Numbered from the stretch's first letter, positions 54,455 through 63,670 are shown. The stretch: 64,000 nt of DNA from Hyphomicrobiales bacterium (GCA_900466605.1 UBMU01000008.1:372001-436000); one strand, 5' to 3'. Notes: generated by a model from the sequence alone, not told the origin. Numbers and translations are program-made.

Positions 54455-55225
54455 ATGTACTTCGAACTCAAGGATAAGACAGCTGAAATTCTGGCGCGGT
54501 CCCGAAGGCGTGAGCAATTGTGCGATCTTCCGCTCGATCTCATTGCGTCGGAGGAAGAGGCGTATGGCATTCAGGCCATTGCCGCGGACGCACTCGGCTT
54601 CGAGCGGACCGGCTACGCTCTTATCGGCAGCAGCGAATCGTCGAGGCGCGCGCTCGGTCTGACCCAGCCGGTATTTTCTGAAATTCCCGCCTCCGTCCTG
54701 ATCATGGGAGTAAAGCAATTCAGGTTGCCGCCAGGCGCCATCGGCGCTCAATGCGAGTTTGTGTTCAGAATGCTGCGTCCCTTCCCGGAGGCAGGTGAAG
54801 CGATCAGCCGGGAAGCGGCAGCGAGCGCCGTGCTCGGTTGTCATCCCGCGATCGGTATACTGGGTCGTCGTACGCACCAGAGCTTTGCCGGAAACAATGC
54901 GGCCATTGTCGATTTTGGACTGCATGTCGCCACGCTCTGCGGGCCCTACGCAGATGAGTTTGATGTCGAGCGCATGACCGATATCAACGTGAACGTGTTC
55001 CTTTTCGGCCAGACCATGTTCGCTGGTCCGGCCACCTCGATTCTCGGGCACCCCTTGGAAGCCTTGGTCTGGCTCGCCAACAAACTTTCAGCGCATGGCA
55101 AGCGGCTGGAGCCGAACGACCTTATAGCCACAGGCTCCTGCACGACCATCCTTCGGGTTCTTCCCGGTCAACACTTGGCAGCCGATTTTGGACCGTTCGG
55201 CCAGGTCGACTGCATCTTCAGCTGA
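54455..55225 (+). CDS. FAH-superfamily hydratase (2-keto-4-pentenoate hydratase-like)
   Basis: The 256-residue protein matches the MhpD-type fold of the fumarylacetoacetate hydrolase superfamily. It has QCEFVFRMLRPFPEAGE, with the glutamate that binds metal, PLEALVWLANKLSAHGKRL and the C-terminal GSCTTILRVLPGQ, equivalent to the GS(C/M)T motif. Such enzymes act in aromatic meta-cleavage pathways, but no pathway gene is adjacent. The start is ATG at 54455, about 10 bases after a GGAG. Confidence 0.85.
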   Translation: MYFELKDKTAEILARSRRREQLCDLPLDLIASEEEAYGIQAIAADALGFERTGYALIGSSESSRRALGLTQPVFSEIPASVLIMGVKQFRLPPGAIGAQCEFVFRMLRPFPEAGEAISREAAASAVLGCHPAIGILGRRTHQSFAGNNAAIVDFGLHVATLCGPYADEFDVERMTDINVNVFLFGQTMFAGPATSILGHPLEALVWLANKLSAHGKRLEPNDLIATGSCTTILRVLPGQHLAADFGPFGQVDCIFS

Positions 55226-55253
55226 CCAACTTACGAACCATCAGGAACCCCAC

Positions 55254-55424
55254 ATGCGTCCCCAAACGAAGCCGTTTGTCGTGCAGATCAAGAAAACACG
55301 CCGCCTTTCTTCAAGATTGCCATCAAAAAGCGACGTTCCTTTGGAGAAAACCAGCCCCGACCACGAGAGGCGCCGACGCAACATACTTGCTCTGCGCACA
55401 GTAACGAACGACGAAAGGCCATGA
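55254..55424 (+). CDS. Small basic protein of unknown function
   Basis: The 56-residue protein begins MRPQTKPFVVQIKKTRRLSS and is rich in Lys and Arg. AGGA lies 7 bases before the ATG. It overlaps the next gene by 4 bases (ATGA), a pattern of coupled translation that supports both. I have an impression of similar small rhizobial proteins starting with TKPFVV but cannot name a family. Confidence 0.45.
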   Translation: MRPQTKPFVVQIKKTRRLSSRLPSKSDVPLEKTSPDHERRRRNILALRTVTNDERP

Positions 55425-55666
55425 GGATGGTGAGCAGACACCTCCCGCACGAATACTTCTTTCTCAGCGGCTCCCGCTCCGACGGACCGGCCATAGGCCA
55501 TATCGATGGAAGGCCCATACCCGCCCGGGTCGTCGACATTTGCGGCAGCCGCTACCGCTTCGTCGGCGTCGCCCGCCGCGATCGGCGCGGCAGGCTCGAT
55601 GTTTCGGCGTTGCGGAAGAACGAATGGCTTGTCGCACCAAACCTCATCTACGCCGCGGTCGCCTGA
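55421..55666 (+). CDS. Small unknown protein coupled to the previous gene
   Basis: The 81-residue protein (MRMVSRHLPHEYFF onward) has a beta-rich pattern (IDGRPIPARVVDICGSRYRF). No family is recognised. Its ATG overlaps the upstream stop, with a second ATG two codons later. It ends 134 bases before the adenosine kinase gene. Chance cannot be excluded. Confidence 0.42.
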   Translation: MRMVSRHLPHEYFFLSGSRSDGPAIGHIDGRPIPARVVDICGSRYRFVGVARRDRRGRLDVSALRKNEWLVAPNLIYAAVA

Positions 55667-55800
55667 ACGGTCTCCCCGCACCGGCAGGAGCGAGTTTTTG
55701 TGCCTAGATGGATGATAGAGACGGCATTTCCGCTTCCCATGCGGCTAAAATTCGCTAAGACCGATCACCGGCTATCACCAAAACCGGGACCTTCCCTTTC

Positions 55801-56793
55801 ATGACCAAATTCGATGTTCTGACTGTCGGCAACGCCATCGTCGATATCATTGCGCGCTGCGACGACCAGTTCCTCATTGACAACGCAATCACCAAGGCGG
55901 CGATGAACCTCATCGATGCGGAGCGGGCCGAACTGCTCTATGCTCGCATGGGGCCGGCGGTGGAAGCCTCGGGCGGCAGCGCCGGCAACACGGCAGCAGG
56001 TGTTGCGAGCTTTGGCGGTAAGGCCGCCTATTTCGGCAAGGTCGCAGAAGACCAGCTCGGCGAGATCTTTGCTCACGACATCCGCGCACAGGGCGTTCAC
56101 TATCAGACACAGCCGAAGGGGACATTTCCGCCCACAGCGCGCTCGATGATTTTCGTCACCGACGACGGCGAGCGCTCGATGAACACCTACCTCGGCGCTT
56201 GCGTCGAACTCGGCCCCGAGGACGTCGAGGCCGACGTGGTTGCCCAGTCCAAGGTAACCTATTTCGAGGGCTATCTCTGGGATCCGCCGCGCGCCAAGGA
56301 AGCGATACGCGAGTGCGCCCGTATCGCACACGAGAACGGTCGCGAAATGTCGATGACGCTCTCCGACAGCTTCTGCGTCGACCGCTACCGCGGCGAATTC
56401 CTCGACCTGATGCGCTCCGGCACCGTCGATATCGTCTTCGCCAATCGCCAGGAGGCGCTGGCGCTCTATGAAACCGAAGACTTTGAAGAAGCGCTGAACA
56501 GCATCGCCAAGGACTGCAAGATTGCGGCCGTGACAATGAGCGAGAACGGCGCGGTGATTCTCAAGGGCAAGGAACGCGTCTACGTAGATGCGATCAAGAT
56601 CAAGGAGCTGGTGGATACCACTGGTGCCGGTGATCTCTTTGCCGCCGGGTTCCTCTACGGCTACACCCAAGGCCGGACGCTGGAAGACTGCGGCAAGCTT
56701 GGCTGCCTTGCCGCCGGCATCGTCATCCAGCAAATCGGGCCACGGCCGATGAAGTCGCTCGCCGAAGCGGGCAAGCAGGCGAGCCTTACTTGA
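55801..56793 (+). CDS. Adenosine kinase-like PfkB-family kinase
   Basis: The 330-residue ribokinase-fold protein has the N-terminal GNAIVDIIA, the glycine pair motif ASGGSAGNTAAGVASFGGKA and the C-terminal PfkB signature DTTGAGDLFAAGFLYG, with the catalytic Asp. Rhizobial proteins of this type are annotated as adenosine kinase, phosphorylating adenosine to AMP; other sugar or nucleoside substrates are possible. It overlaps the convergent SH3 gene by 8 bases. Confidence 0.9.
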   Translation: MTKFDVLTVGNAIVDIIARCDDQFLIDNAITKAAMNLIDAERAELLYARMGPAVEASGGSAGNTAAGVASFGGKAAYFGKVAEDQLGEIFAHDIRAQGVHYQTQPKGTFPPTARSMIFVTDDGERSMNTYLGACVELGPEDVEADVVAQSKVTYFEGYLWDPPRAKEAIRECARIAHENGREMSMTLSDSFCVDRYRGEFLDLMRSGTVDIVFANRQEALALYETEDFEEALNSIAKDCKIAAVTMSENGAVILKGKERVYVDAIKIKELVDTTGAGDLFAAGFLYGYTQGRTLEDCGKLGCLAAGIVIQQIGPRPMKSLAEAGKQASLT

Positions 56794-57325
56794 AGGCTTC
56801 GCCGGGATAAGCGCCCCAGATCTCCGACTGCGCCACCCAACCTTCGGCGCCGTCGATCTTGGCAAAGCACCAATCGCCATTGCATTCGCCGATGTTCATC
56901 ATGACGCCGGGCTCCAGCTTGGCAACGACGCTTGCCGACGGCAGGGCATCGCGGCGCATGTTGACATATACGGACCTGCCCTTCCCCTTCATCCATGGCG
57001 CAGCGATTGCTGCACGCGAGCCTGACAGCAACGATTGGTTGACCCAGCCCTCGGTGCCGTCGGCATCGCGGATCTGGCGCCAGTTGTCGTATTCCTGAAT
57101 GATCTCGACCGGCAGGCCAGCCTTGAGATACATCCACGAGGCAGCATAGTCCGTGCCGGGACCGATGCGCAGGTTGACGCGCTTGGACTTCAGCGTGACG
57201 AAACGCGGCAGCGGCAAGCCACTCGGTCCCTTTGCCGCCTGTGCGGAGGCCATTTCAGCCGTGCCCGCAGAAAGCACGAAACCGATCGCAAGGGCGAGGC
57301 AGGATTTCAGGACTTTGCTTTGCAT
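56786..57325 (-). CDS. Exported bacterial SH3-domain protein
   Basis: The 179-residue protein has a signal peptide (KSCLALAIGFVLSAGTAEMA, cleavage near ASA-QA) and two SH3b-like repeats (VNLRIGPGTDYAASWMYLKA and VYVNMRRDALPSASVVAKLE), each ending in a GWV motif. SH3b domains often bind peptidoglycan or other cell-wall ligands. No catalytic domain is attached, so an adaptor role is likely. Confidence 0.9.
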   Translation of the reverse strand: MQSKVLKSCLALAIGFVLSAGTAEMASAQAAKGPSGLPLPRFVTLKSKRVNLRIGPGTDYAASWMYLKAGLPVEIIQEYDNWRQIRDADGTEGWVNQSLLSGSRAAIAAPWMKGKGRSVYVNMRRDALPSASVVAKLEPGVMMNIGECNGDWCFAKIDGAEGWVAQSEIWGAYPGEAFK

Positions 57326-57506
57326 GGGACTTCCGTTTGCTCAGAGGAGGGCAGGACTGCTGCCTGATTCCGGGAATTCGACATTCCTGCGCACGCTGAG
57401 CGAGTTTTGTTTGTCTTCGCGCGCGGGTCTGGTAGAAATTCCCCGGAACGGGAAAATTATCCCGCGTCTTGGTTAAGGACCTCTGAACAAGTTAGCGCCA
57501 GCGCAC

Positions 57507-58508
57507 ATGACGACGAAGAAAAAACCGAAGGTCTACATCACGCGGAAGCTGCCCGATGCCGTCGAGACGCGCATGCGCGAGCTCTTCGACGCGGAACTCA
57601 ATATCGACGATATGCCGCGCTCCAAATCCGAGCTCATCGTTGCAGTCAAAAGCGCCGACGTGCTGGTTCCGACCGTCACCGACCGAATCGACGCAGCCCT
57701 GATCGAGGAAGCCGGACCGCAACTGAAGCTCATCGCCAGTTTTTCGAACGGTACCGACCACATCGACGTCGAGGCTGCAGCGCGCAAGGGCATCACCGTC
57801 ACGAACACGCCGAATGTGCTGACCGAAGATACTGCCGACATGACCATGGCGCTAATCCTCGCCGTGCCGCGCCGCTTGGGCGAAGGTGCGCGGGTATTGA
57901 CCGACCATCCGGGCGAATGGGCCGGCTGGTCGCCAACCTGGATGCTCGGGCGGCGCATCCATGGCAAGCGCATCGGCATCGTCGGAATGGGCCGGATCGG
58001 TACTGCCGTAGCCCGTCGCGCCAAGGCCTTCGGCCTTTCGATCCATTATCATAACCGCAAGCGCGTGAACCCGGCGACTGAAGACGAGCTGGAGGCAACG
58101 TACTGGGAGAGCCTTGACCAAATGCTGGCGCGTGTCGACATCGTTTCGGTCAATTGCCCGTCGACACCTGCGACCTTCCACCTGCTTTCGGCGCGCCGCC
58201 TGGCGCTGCTGCAGCCGACAGCCTATCTCGTCAACACTGCACGCGGCGACGTGGTCGATGAGGCGGCGCTGATAAAGAGCCTGCGGGAGGGCAAACTTGC
58301 CGGTGCGGGCCTCGATGTCTTCGAGAACGAGCCGGCGGTCAATCCGAAGCTGATCAAGCTCGCCAATGAAGGCAAGGTCGTGCTTCTGCCGCATATGAGT
58401 TCGGCAACGATCGAGGGCCGCATCGATATGGGCGACAAGGTTATCATCAACATTCGCACGTTCATCGACGGGCATCGGCCGCCGAACCGCGTGCTGCCCG
58501 GCCGCTAG
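57507..58508 (+). CDS. D-2-hydroxyacid dehydrogenase (glyoxylate/hydroxypyruvate reductase-like)
   Basis: The 333-residue protein has the D-isomer 2-hydroxyacid dehydrogenase fold. The NAD site is KRIGIVGMGRIGTAVARRAK. The catalytic residues lie in LVNTARGDVVDEAAL (Arg), GLDVFENEPAVN (Glu) and LLPHMSSAT (His). SFSNGTDHIDVEAAARKGI is the substrate-domain motif. It probably interconverts D-glycerate and hydroxypyruvate or reduces glyoxylate. It overlaps the convergent GNAT gene by 4 bases. Confidence 0.9.
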   Translation: MTTKKKPKVYITRKLPDAVETRMRELFDAELNIDDMPRSKSELIVAVKSADVLVPTVTDRIDAALIEEAGPQLKLIASFSNGTDHIDVEAAARKGITVTNTPNVLTEDTADMTMALILAVPRRLGEGARVLTDHPGEWAGWSPTWMLGRRIHGKRIGIVGMGRIGTAVARRAKAFGLSIHYHNRKRVNPATEDELEATYWESLDQMLARVDIVSVNCPSTPATFHLLSARRLALLQPTAYLVNTARGDVVDEAALIKSLREGKLAGAGLDVFENEPAVNPKLIKLANEGKVVLLPHMSSATIEGRIDMGDKVIINIRTFIDGHRPPNRVLPGR

Positions 58509-58978
58509 GCCAGCACCGGTTTGCGCATCTCGATCGATGTGGTCCTCGTGAAGCCGGGATGCGCGTTTTCAGCGGTCTTCACAAATCCCCAGCGCGCAAA
58601 GACGTCGTGATTCTCGACAAGCTCGATACGAGTCTCAAGCCGAAGTGATGGCAACGCGTGGGAGCGCGCAACCTCAACTGCGACAGCCAGCAGCCGACGA
58701 CCGAGGCCCCGGCCTTGCGCGTCCGGCGCAATCGCCAGCTTGCCGATATAGAGGCAGTCTTCTTCCGGGCGCAGGAAGACGCAACCGCACAAGATATCGC
58801 CTTCCATCGCCACATAGGCGATTTCGGAATGCGCCTTGTCGGCAAGCGTCGCCAGTCTCAGGCTCAACGCCGAAGATGGAGGATCGATGCGGCCCTTCAT
58901 ATATGCAAAGGAGGAGAGGATCAGCTTGAGGAGCTCATCCCAGCGCTGAAAGCTCTCATCGATGCGAACGACCTTCAT
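58505..58978 (-). CDS. GNAT-family N-acetyltransferase
   Basis: The 157-residue GNAT enzyme has the acetyl-CoA loop IAPDAQGRGLGRRLL and the strand pair ILCGCVFLRPEEDCLYIGKL. Substrate unknown. It overlaps the MoeB-like gene stop by 4 bases (ATGA), so recF, moeB-like and this gene form one translationally coupled unit. Confidence 0.9.
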   Translation of the reverse strand: MKVVRIDESFQRWDELLKLILSSFAYMKGRIDPPSSALSLRLATLADKAHSEIAYVAMEGDILCGCVFLRPEEDCLYIGKLAIAPDAQGRGLGRRLLAVAVEVARSHALPSLRLETRIELVENHDVFARWGFVKTAENAHPGFTRTTSIEMRKPVLA

Positions 58979-59799
58979 GACGCCTGGTTCTGCCTCTGGC
59001 GCCGCCGCTTGTAGCGGATCGTATCGAAGCGGGCAGCAAGGGCGTCATAGAGCAGCAGCCGCCCGATCAGCGGTTCGCCAGTGCCGGTGACGAGCTTGAT
59101 CGCTTCCATCGCCATCATCGTGCCGATCACACCGGTCAGCGCACCGATGATGCCGGTCTCCGCGCAGGCGGGGATCAGGCCGGCCGGTGGCTTTTCCGGA
59201 AAGAGATCGCGATAGGTGGGGTTCGGCGTACCATCCTCCCCCACTTCATAAGGCTTCAGCACCGTGACGGAACCGTCAAAGCGGCCGACGGCGCCCGTAA
59301 CCAACGGAATCTTTGCTGCCTCCGCCGCATCGGCTGCCGTATAGCGGGTATCGAAATTGTCGGAGCCGTCGATTAGGAGATCGAAGCCCGAAAGGTGACG
59401 GCGGGCCGAATCCGGCGAAAACCGCTCCTCGAACCGGATAACGTTGACATGCGGGTTCAATCTGGCAATCGCGAAGGCCGCGCTTTCCGTCTTCAGCTCG
59501 CCGATCGTGCCGGAGTCATGGATCACCTGCCGCTGCAGGTTGGAAAGCGAAACGCGGTCGTCATCGGCGATGCCAAGCGTACCGACGCCGGCCGCCGCCA
59601 GATATTGCAGGACTGGCGCGCCAAGCCCGCCGGCACCGATAACGAGGACGCGTGCGGCTTTCAGTTTCTGCTGGCCTGCGCCGCCGATCTCGGGGAGCAG
59701 GATATGACGCTGATATCGCGCTATTTCTTCCGGGCTCAAGGGTTCCATGGGCATGATGCTAACATGACCCTTGCTCGAGGGGGAAGCAGCATCGGTCAT
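58975..59799 (-). CDS. HesA/MoeB/ThiF-family adenylyltransferase
   Basis: The 274-residue protein adenylates the C-terminal glycine of a ubiquitin-like sulfur carrier (MoaD or ThiS). It has RVLVIGAGGLGAPVLQYLAA (ATP loop), DDDRVSLSNLQRQVIH and the candidate thioester Cys212 in IPACAETGIIG. The two zinc-binding CxxC pairs seen in E. coli MoeB are missing: the expected first pair reads TYRDLFPE. It starts inside the recF stop (ATGA), an unusual recF neighbour. Confidence 0.9.
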   Translation of the reverse strand: MTDAASPSSKGHVSIMPMEPLSPEEIARYQRHILLPEIGGAGQQKLKAARVLVIGAGGLGAPVLQYLAAAGVGTLGIADDDRVSLSNLQRQVIHDSGTIGELKTESAAFAIARLNPHVNVIRFEERFSPDSARRHLSGFDLLIDGSDNFDTRYTAADAAEAAKIPLVTGAVGRFDGSVTVLKPYEVGEDGTPNPTYRDLFPEKPPAGLIPACAETGIIGALTGVIGTMMAMEAIKLVTGTGEPLIGRLLLYDALAARFDTIRYKRRRQRQNQAS

Positions 59800-60920
59800 A
59801 CCAAAACCTTTCCATCGGCAACCGTGAAGAATTGCGCCCGCCCGCCAAGGGCCGAGAACATGGCGCGATCCGTACCAGTCATGAAGGCCTGACCACCCAG
59901 CGCGTCGATGAGATCGAAAAGGGCGGCGCGCCGGTTTTCATCCAGGTGCGCGGCGATCTCATCGAGCAAGAGTATTGGTGCGTGGCCGGTAAGATTGGCA
60001 ACCAGGCGGGCATGGGCGAGGATCAGGCCGACCAGCAGCGCCTTCTGTTCGCCGGTCGAGCAGCGCGCTGCCTCCATCTGCTTTTGCCGGTGGCGGACGA
60101 CGAGATCAGCTCGATGCGGCCCCTCGAGCGTACGACCGGCGGCGGCATCGCGGTAGCGGCTTTCGGCAAGCATCGCGGCGTACTCGTCCTCCAGATCGAC
60201 CGCAGGGCGAGAGAACTCACCATCCATGAAACCCGCGAGATCGAGGGATGCGGCCGGAAATGGCGAGCTATCGTGGGTTTCCTCGATTAGCCGTGCGAGA
60301 AGGCCAAGCATCTCCTGGCGCGCCATCGCCATGGCAATACCGAGGCTCGCCATCTGCTGCTCGATGCCGGAAAGCCAGGCGGGATCGAAGCGGCGCTCGT
60401 CGAGCAGCTTGTTGCGGCTGCGCATGGCGCGTTCGAAATCGCTGGCACGGCGGCCATGGGCCGGATCGAGCGACAGAACTAGCCGATCCAGGAACCGGCG
60501 GCGTTCGGACGAGCCACCCGTAAAGAGGCCGTCCATCGAGGGCGTCAACCACAGGAGACGCAGATGGTCAGTCAGTTCATCGGCCGATTTTGCCGGCGTG
60601 CCGTTGATGCGCAGGCGGCGGGACGCGCTGTCATCGGTGGTATCGACACCGGTGCCGATCTCCACTTCACCATCCATGCCATCGATCGCGGCGAAGATCG
60701 AAAAGCCGCCGCTCGCGCCGACGCGGGTGACATCGCCATAGGTGGCACGACGCAGACCGCGGCCCGGCGACAGAAAGGAGACGGCTTCCATCAGATTGGT
60801 CTTACCGGCGCCGTTGTCTCCCGTCAGCACCACATGCCGAGCGTCGAGCGACAGCGAGACAGACGCGTAATTGCGAAAGTCGGTCAGCTTGAGACGGGAC
60901 AGGGAGACCTTGTGGGGCAT
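59796..60920 (-). CDS. recF: DNA replication and repair protein RecF
   Basis: RecF is an SMC-like ATPase that helps load RecA at ssDNA gaps with RecO and RecR. The 374-residue protein has Walker A (VVLTGDNGAGKTNLMEA), signature motif CSTGEQKALLVGLILA and Walker B ILLLDEIAAHLDENRRAAL. The ATG at 60920 begins MPHKVSLSRLKLTDFRNYAS, the standard RecF start. It is not beside dnaA-dnaN-gyrB here, as is often the case in rhizobia. Confidence 0.96.
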   Translation of the reverse strand: MPHKVSLSRLKLTDFRNYASVSLSLDARHVVLTGDNGAGKTNLMEAVSFLSPGRGLRRATYGDVTRVGASGGFSIFAAIDGMDGEVEIGTGVDTTDDSASRRLRINGTPAKSADELTDHLRLLWLTPSMDGLFTGGSSERRRFLDRLVLSLDPAHGRRASDFERAMRSRNKLLDERRFDPAWLSGIEQQMASLGIAMAMARQEMLGLLARLIEETHDSSPFPAASLDLAGFMDGEFSRPAVDLEDEYAAMLAESRYRDAAAGRTLEGPHRADLVVRHRQKQMEAARCSTGEQKALLVGLILAHARLVANLTGHAPILLLDEIAAHLDENRRAALFDLIDALGGQAFMTGTDRAMFSALGGRAQFFTVADGKVLV

Positions 60921-61128
60921 TCGATATCCGGATTCGTGGTGTCCGAGAGCTAAGCGCAACGAGAACGGATGGCAAGGGTGAAGGCCGGTCAACTGCGGAC
61001 GAGGTCGCCAACGACCGTAGATAGAACTGCGTTCATTGAAGCGGCCAGATTCCCGACGCCAGCCGATCGAGTTTCACAAAGCTTCGAATCAGTGAAAGAT
61101 GCGGCAGCCAACTACGGGAGGCGCGTCC

Positions 61129-61965
61129 TTGAAAATCGCCGCAGCACAGACCCTCGTTTCATCCGACATCGCCGCAAACGGTGCCGCGATCCGCACCATG
61201 CTCGCGACCGCGGCCGGTGATGGCGCACGGGTGATCAACTTCTGCGAAGGCGCTCTTTCGGGATATTCGAAATTGCAAATGATGCACCCCGATGATTGGG
61301 CCAGTTTCGATTGGCAGCAGCAGGAGGCCGAGCTTCGTGCAATCGCCAGTCTCTGTGGCGAGCTTCACATCTTCGCGGTGATCGGTGGAGCGCACCGACT
61401 GTCGGGGGGATACCCGCCGCACAACAGCCTCTATGTGTTTTCCGAGACCGGGGCGCTGCTCACCCGCTACGACAAGAGGTTTCTGTCTAACAGCGAGCTT
61501 GGCGGCTGGTACTCGCCCGGCACCGAGCCGATCACCTTCGACGTTGATGGCTATCGGATGGGCTGCGCCATCTGCATCGAATCGCAATTTCCGGAGGTGT
61601 TCGAGGAGTACGAAAGACTTGGCGTCGATGCCGTACTCTTCTCCTCTTACGGCATTCCGGACTATTTCCAGATTGCTTTGCGCGCGCATGCGGGCCTGAA
61701 CTGCATATGGATCGGCGCTGCGACGCCGGTGCAGAAAGCCCACAAGGGGCCAGCCGGCATCATAGGACCGGATGGAAAATGGGCGACTCAGTGTCCGGCA
61801 GCTGCCGAACCAAACCTCGCAACCACTGTGCTGGATCGCGATAATCCGGTCTACGACATTCCGCTGCAGAAGGCCCGGCCTTGGCGGCGGAGGGCGCGCA
61901 AGGGGGATATCTATCGCGAACAGATCGTCGATGATCCCCGCAGCCGGGAAAGAGGCGGCTATTGA
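61129..61965 (+). CDS. Carbon-nitrogen hydrolase (nitrilase superfamily)
   Basis: The 278-residue protein has the Glu-Lys-Cys triad of the nitrilase fold: Glu in NFCEGALSGYSK, Lys in TRYDKRFLSNSE and Cys in MGCAICIESQFPEVF. It probably hydrolyses an amide. The start is TTG at 61129 with GGGAGG 7 bases upstream, giving LKIAAAQT, the usual family beginning; an ATG ten codons earlier is less supported. It lies alone, divergent from recF by about 208 bases. Confidence 0.9.
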   Translation: MKIAAAQTLVSSDIAANGAAIRTMLATAAGDGARVINFCEGALSGYSKLQMMHPDDWASFDWQQQEAELRAIASLCGELHIFAVIGGAHRLSGGYPPHNSLYVFSETGALLTRYDKRFLSNSELGGWYSPGTEPITFDVDGYRMGCAICIESQFPEVFEEYERLGVDAVLFSSYGIPDYFQIALRAHAGLNCIWIGAATPVQKAHKGPAGIIGPDGKWATQCPAAAEPNLATTVLDRDNPVYDIPLQKARPWRRRARKGDIYREQIVDDPRSRERGGY

Positions 61966-62059
61966 CGCGCAATGCTGCCTTGCGTCGCAGTGCCTTCAAC
62001 TCAGGCCACCGACCGTCTATATGAGGATAGTCGCGGATTGCGACATGCCGGAGTTGACG

Positions 62060-62527
62060 ATGGATATGGAAATACAGGGCCGCGCGGCGCACGTCGCCGC
62101 CATCCGCGAGCGTGCCGAAGCCGAGATGAAGGCCATGGGCATTGATGAGGCATTCATCGACCAGCTGGTCGAGACGTTCTACGCCCGCGTGCTGCAGCAT
62201 CCGACGCTCGGACCGGTGTTTGATTCCCGGCTTTCCGGCCGGTGGCCCGAGCATATGCAAAAGATGAAGAGCTTCTGGTCATCGGTCGCCTTCCGCAGCG
62301 GCGCCTATGGGGGTAAGCCCGTCCAGGCGCATACGGGCGTCGCGAACATGACGGCAGAACTCTTCCCGCAATGGCTTGCGCTGTTTTCCGAAACACTCGG
62401 CGATATCGCTCCGAACGCCGAGGCCAAGGCATGGTTCATGGCGACCGCGGAACGAATCGCCAGGAGCCTGACGCTATCGCTGTTCTACAATCCGGCACTC
62501 GACGACCCCCAGCGCAAGCCGGCCTGA
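62060..62527 (+). CDS. Truncated haemoglobin, group III-like
   Basis: The 155-residue 2-on-2 globin has FYARVLQHPTLGPVFD, then KMKSFWSSVAFRSGAYGG and the proximal His91 in PVQAHTGVANMT. These fit group III (trHbP) globins, which bind O2 or NO and may work in NO or redox defence. The ATG at 62060 has GGAG 6 bases upstream; an ATG at 62045 is possible. It ends 5 bases from the convergent GNAT gene. Confidence 0.9.
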   Translation: MDMEIQGRAAHVAAIRERAEAEMKAMGIDEAFIDQLVETFYARVLQHPTLGPVFDSRLSGRWPEHMQKMKSFWSSVAFRSGAYGGKPVQAHTGVANMTAELFPQWLALFSETLGDIAPNAEAKAWFMATAERIARSLTLSLFYNPALDDPQRKPA

Positions 62528-62532
62528 CATTT

Positions 62533-63054
62533 TCAAGCGACCCGCTTGTAGAAGAGCGTGGTGGCGCAGAGGCCACCTTCCGGCCACAGCGCATAGTCCG
62601 GGATCACCCCGACCCGCTCCCAGCCTAGCCTAGGGTAGATCGCCTCGGCATCGCTGCCGGTTGCGGTGTCGAGCACGAGGATCGTCTTGCCCCGGAGCGA
62701 GGCTTCACGCTCGGCGGCATCCATCAACAGCCGCGCGAGACCCTTGCCACGCGCGGAGCGATGCACGAGCAGTTTCTTCAGATCGCCGCGATGCGGCTGG
62801 TTCGGCATCTGCGCCACGCCGACCTGCACCGTGCCGACGGACCTGCCCTCGACTTCGGCCACGAAAAGTAACGTTGCGCCTGACGCAACGGCATCCGCAA
62901 CACCCTGCCAATAAGGCTCGGCGTCGGCGTGGGTGTAAGGCTGCATGAAACCGACCGAGGCGCCACTGTTGACGCAATCGGCGAGCACTTCGCAAAGGTC
63001 GGGGATTGCCGCACGGGCTTGTGCCGTATCGAGCAAGCGAATGGTTGCCGTCAT
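62533..63054 (-). CDS. GNAT-family N-acetyltransferase
   Basis: The 173-residue protein has the GNAT core: VEGRSVGTVQVGVAQMPNQP, then KLLVHRSARGKGLARLLMDA (acetyl-CoA loop) and ILVLDTATGSDAEAIYPRLG. A substrate-side role in drug or amino-acid acetylation is typical but unproven. GGAGAAGAAT precedes the ATG at 63054, an ideal site. The upstream XRE-cupin regulator lies 19 bases away on the same strand, so they form an operon and the regulator may sense the same compound. Confidence 0.9.
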   Translation of the reverse strand: MTATIRLLDTAQARAAIPDLCEVLADCVNSGASVGFMQPYTHADAEPYWQGVADAVASGATLLFVAEVEGRSVGTVQVGVAQMPNQPHRGDLKKLLVHRSARGKGLARLLMDAAEREASLRGKTILVLDTATGSDAEAIYPRLGWERVGVIPDYALWPEGGLCATTLFYKRVA

Positions 63055-63073
63055 ATTCTTCTCCTGAAATGAA

Positions 63074-63652
63074 CTAGCGCCCGCGCCGGTCGAGGACGAC
63101 GCAATAGCGGGCTGGTATGTTGCCGGGATTGTGAAAGACATGCCCCTCGCCGACGGGCATGAGCAGGCAGTCGCCGGGCAGAAGGCGATAAACCGCCTCG
63201 CCCGTCGTCATTTCCAGCTCGCCATCGAACAACCAGACATGCTGGGTCATGCCGCTGCTTGCTACATGCGGAGGGAAGCTGACGCGGCCGCCAGGCGGGA
63301 ATTCGACATCGACGATGTCCACATCAGAAGCCGTTCCAGGCGGCGAGACGGCACGTCTGACGTAGCCCGTCTCCGGATCCCGCCAGACCTGTTGATCCTG
63401 TCGGCGCAACAGAGGCGAAACTTCGCCCTCCTCGGCAAAGAAGGCCGAAAGCGACAAGCCGAGTGCTGCACACACCCTCGCGAGCAGCGAGGCCGTCGGG
63501 CTCGCCTCGCCGCGCTCGATACGCGATATCATCGCGCGGCTGACGCCCGAGGCGTTGGCGAGGTCATCCAGGGTCAGACTCTTCGCGACCCGAAGCTTGC
63601 GAATGCGGAAACCAATCGCCGCTTCCAATTCCTGTTCCATCATAGGATCCAT
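63074..63652 (-). CDS. XRE-family regulator with C-terminal cupin domain
   Basis: The 192-residue protein has a helix-turn-helix ([20 protein letters not shown], then [20 protein letters not shown]) and a cupin ligand-binding domain ([20 protein letters not shown], then [19 protein letters not shown]). This architecture typifies regulators of catabolic or transport genes that sense a small ligand. The ATG at 63652 is listed; 63643 and 63640 are alternatives because no clear ribosome site is visible. Its first codons abut a palindrome, suggesting autoregulation. Confidence 0.88.
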   Translation of the reverse strand: MDPMMEQELEAAIGFRIRKLRVAKSLTLDDLANASGVSRAMISRIERGEASPTASLLARVCAALGLSLSAFFAEEGEVSPLLRRQDQQVWRDPETGYVRRAVSPPGTASDVDIVDVEFPPGGRVSFPPHVASSGMTQHVWLFDGELEMTTGEAVYRLLPGDCLLMPVGEGHVFHNPGNIPARYCVVLDRRGR

Positions 63653-63654
63653 TT

Positions 63655-63670
63655 TTCTACTATAATAGAA
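63655..63670. promoter_or_regulatory. Palindromic operator candidate at the XRE-cupin start
   Basis: TTCTA-N6-TAGAA (63655-63670) lies just upstream of the regulator's first ATG, inside a TATAAT-rich stretch that could also be the -10 element. An autorepressor site is plausible. Confidence 0.45.
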
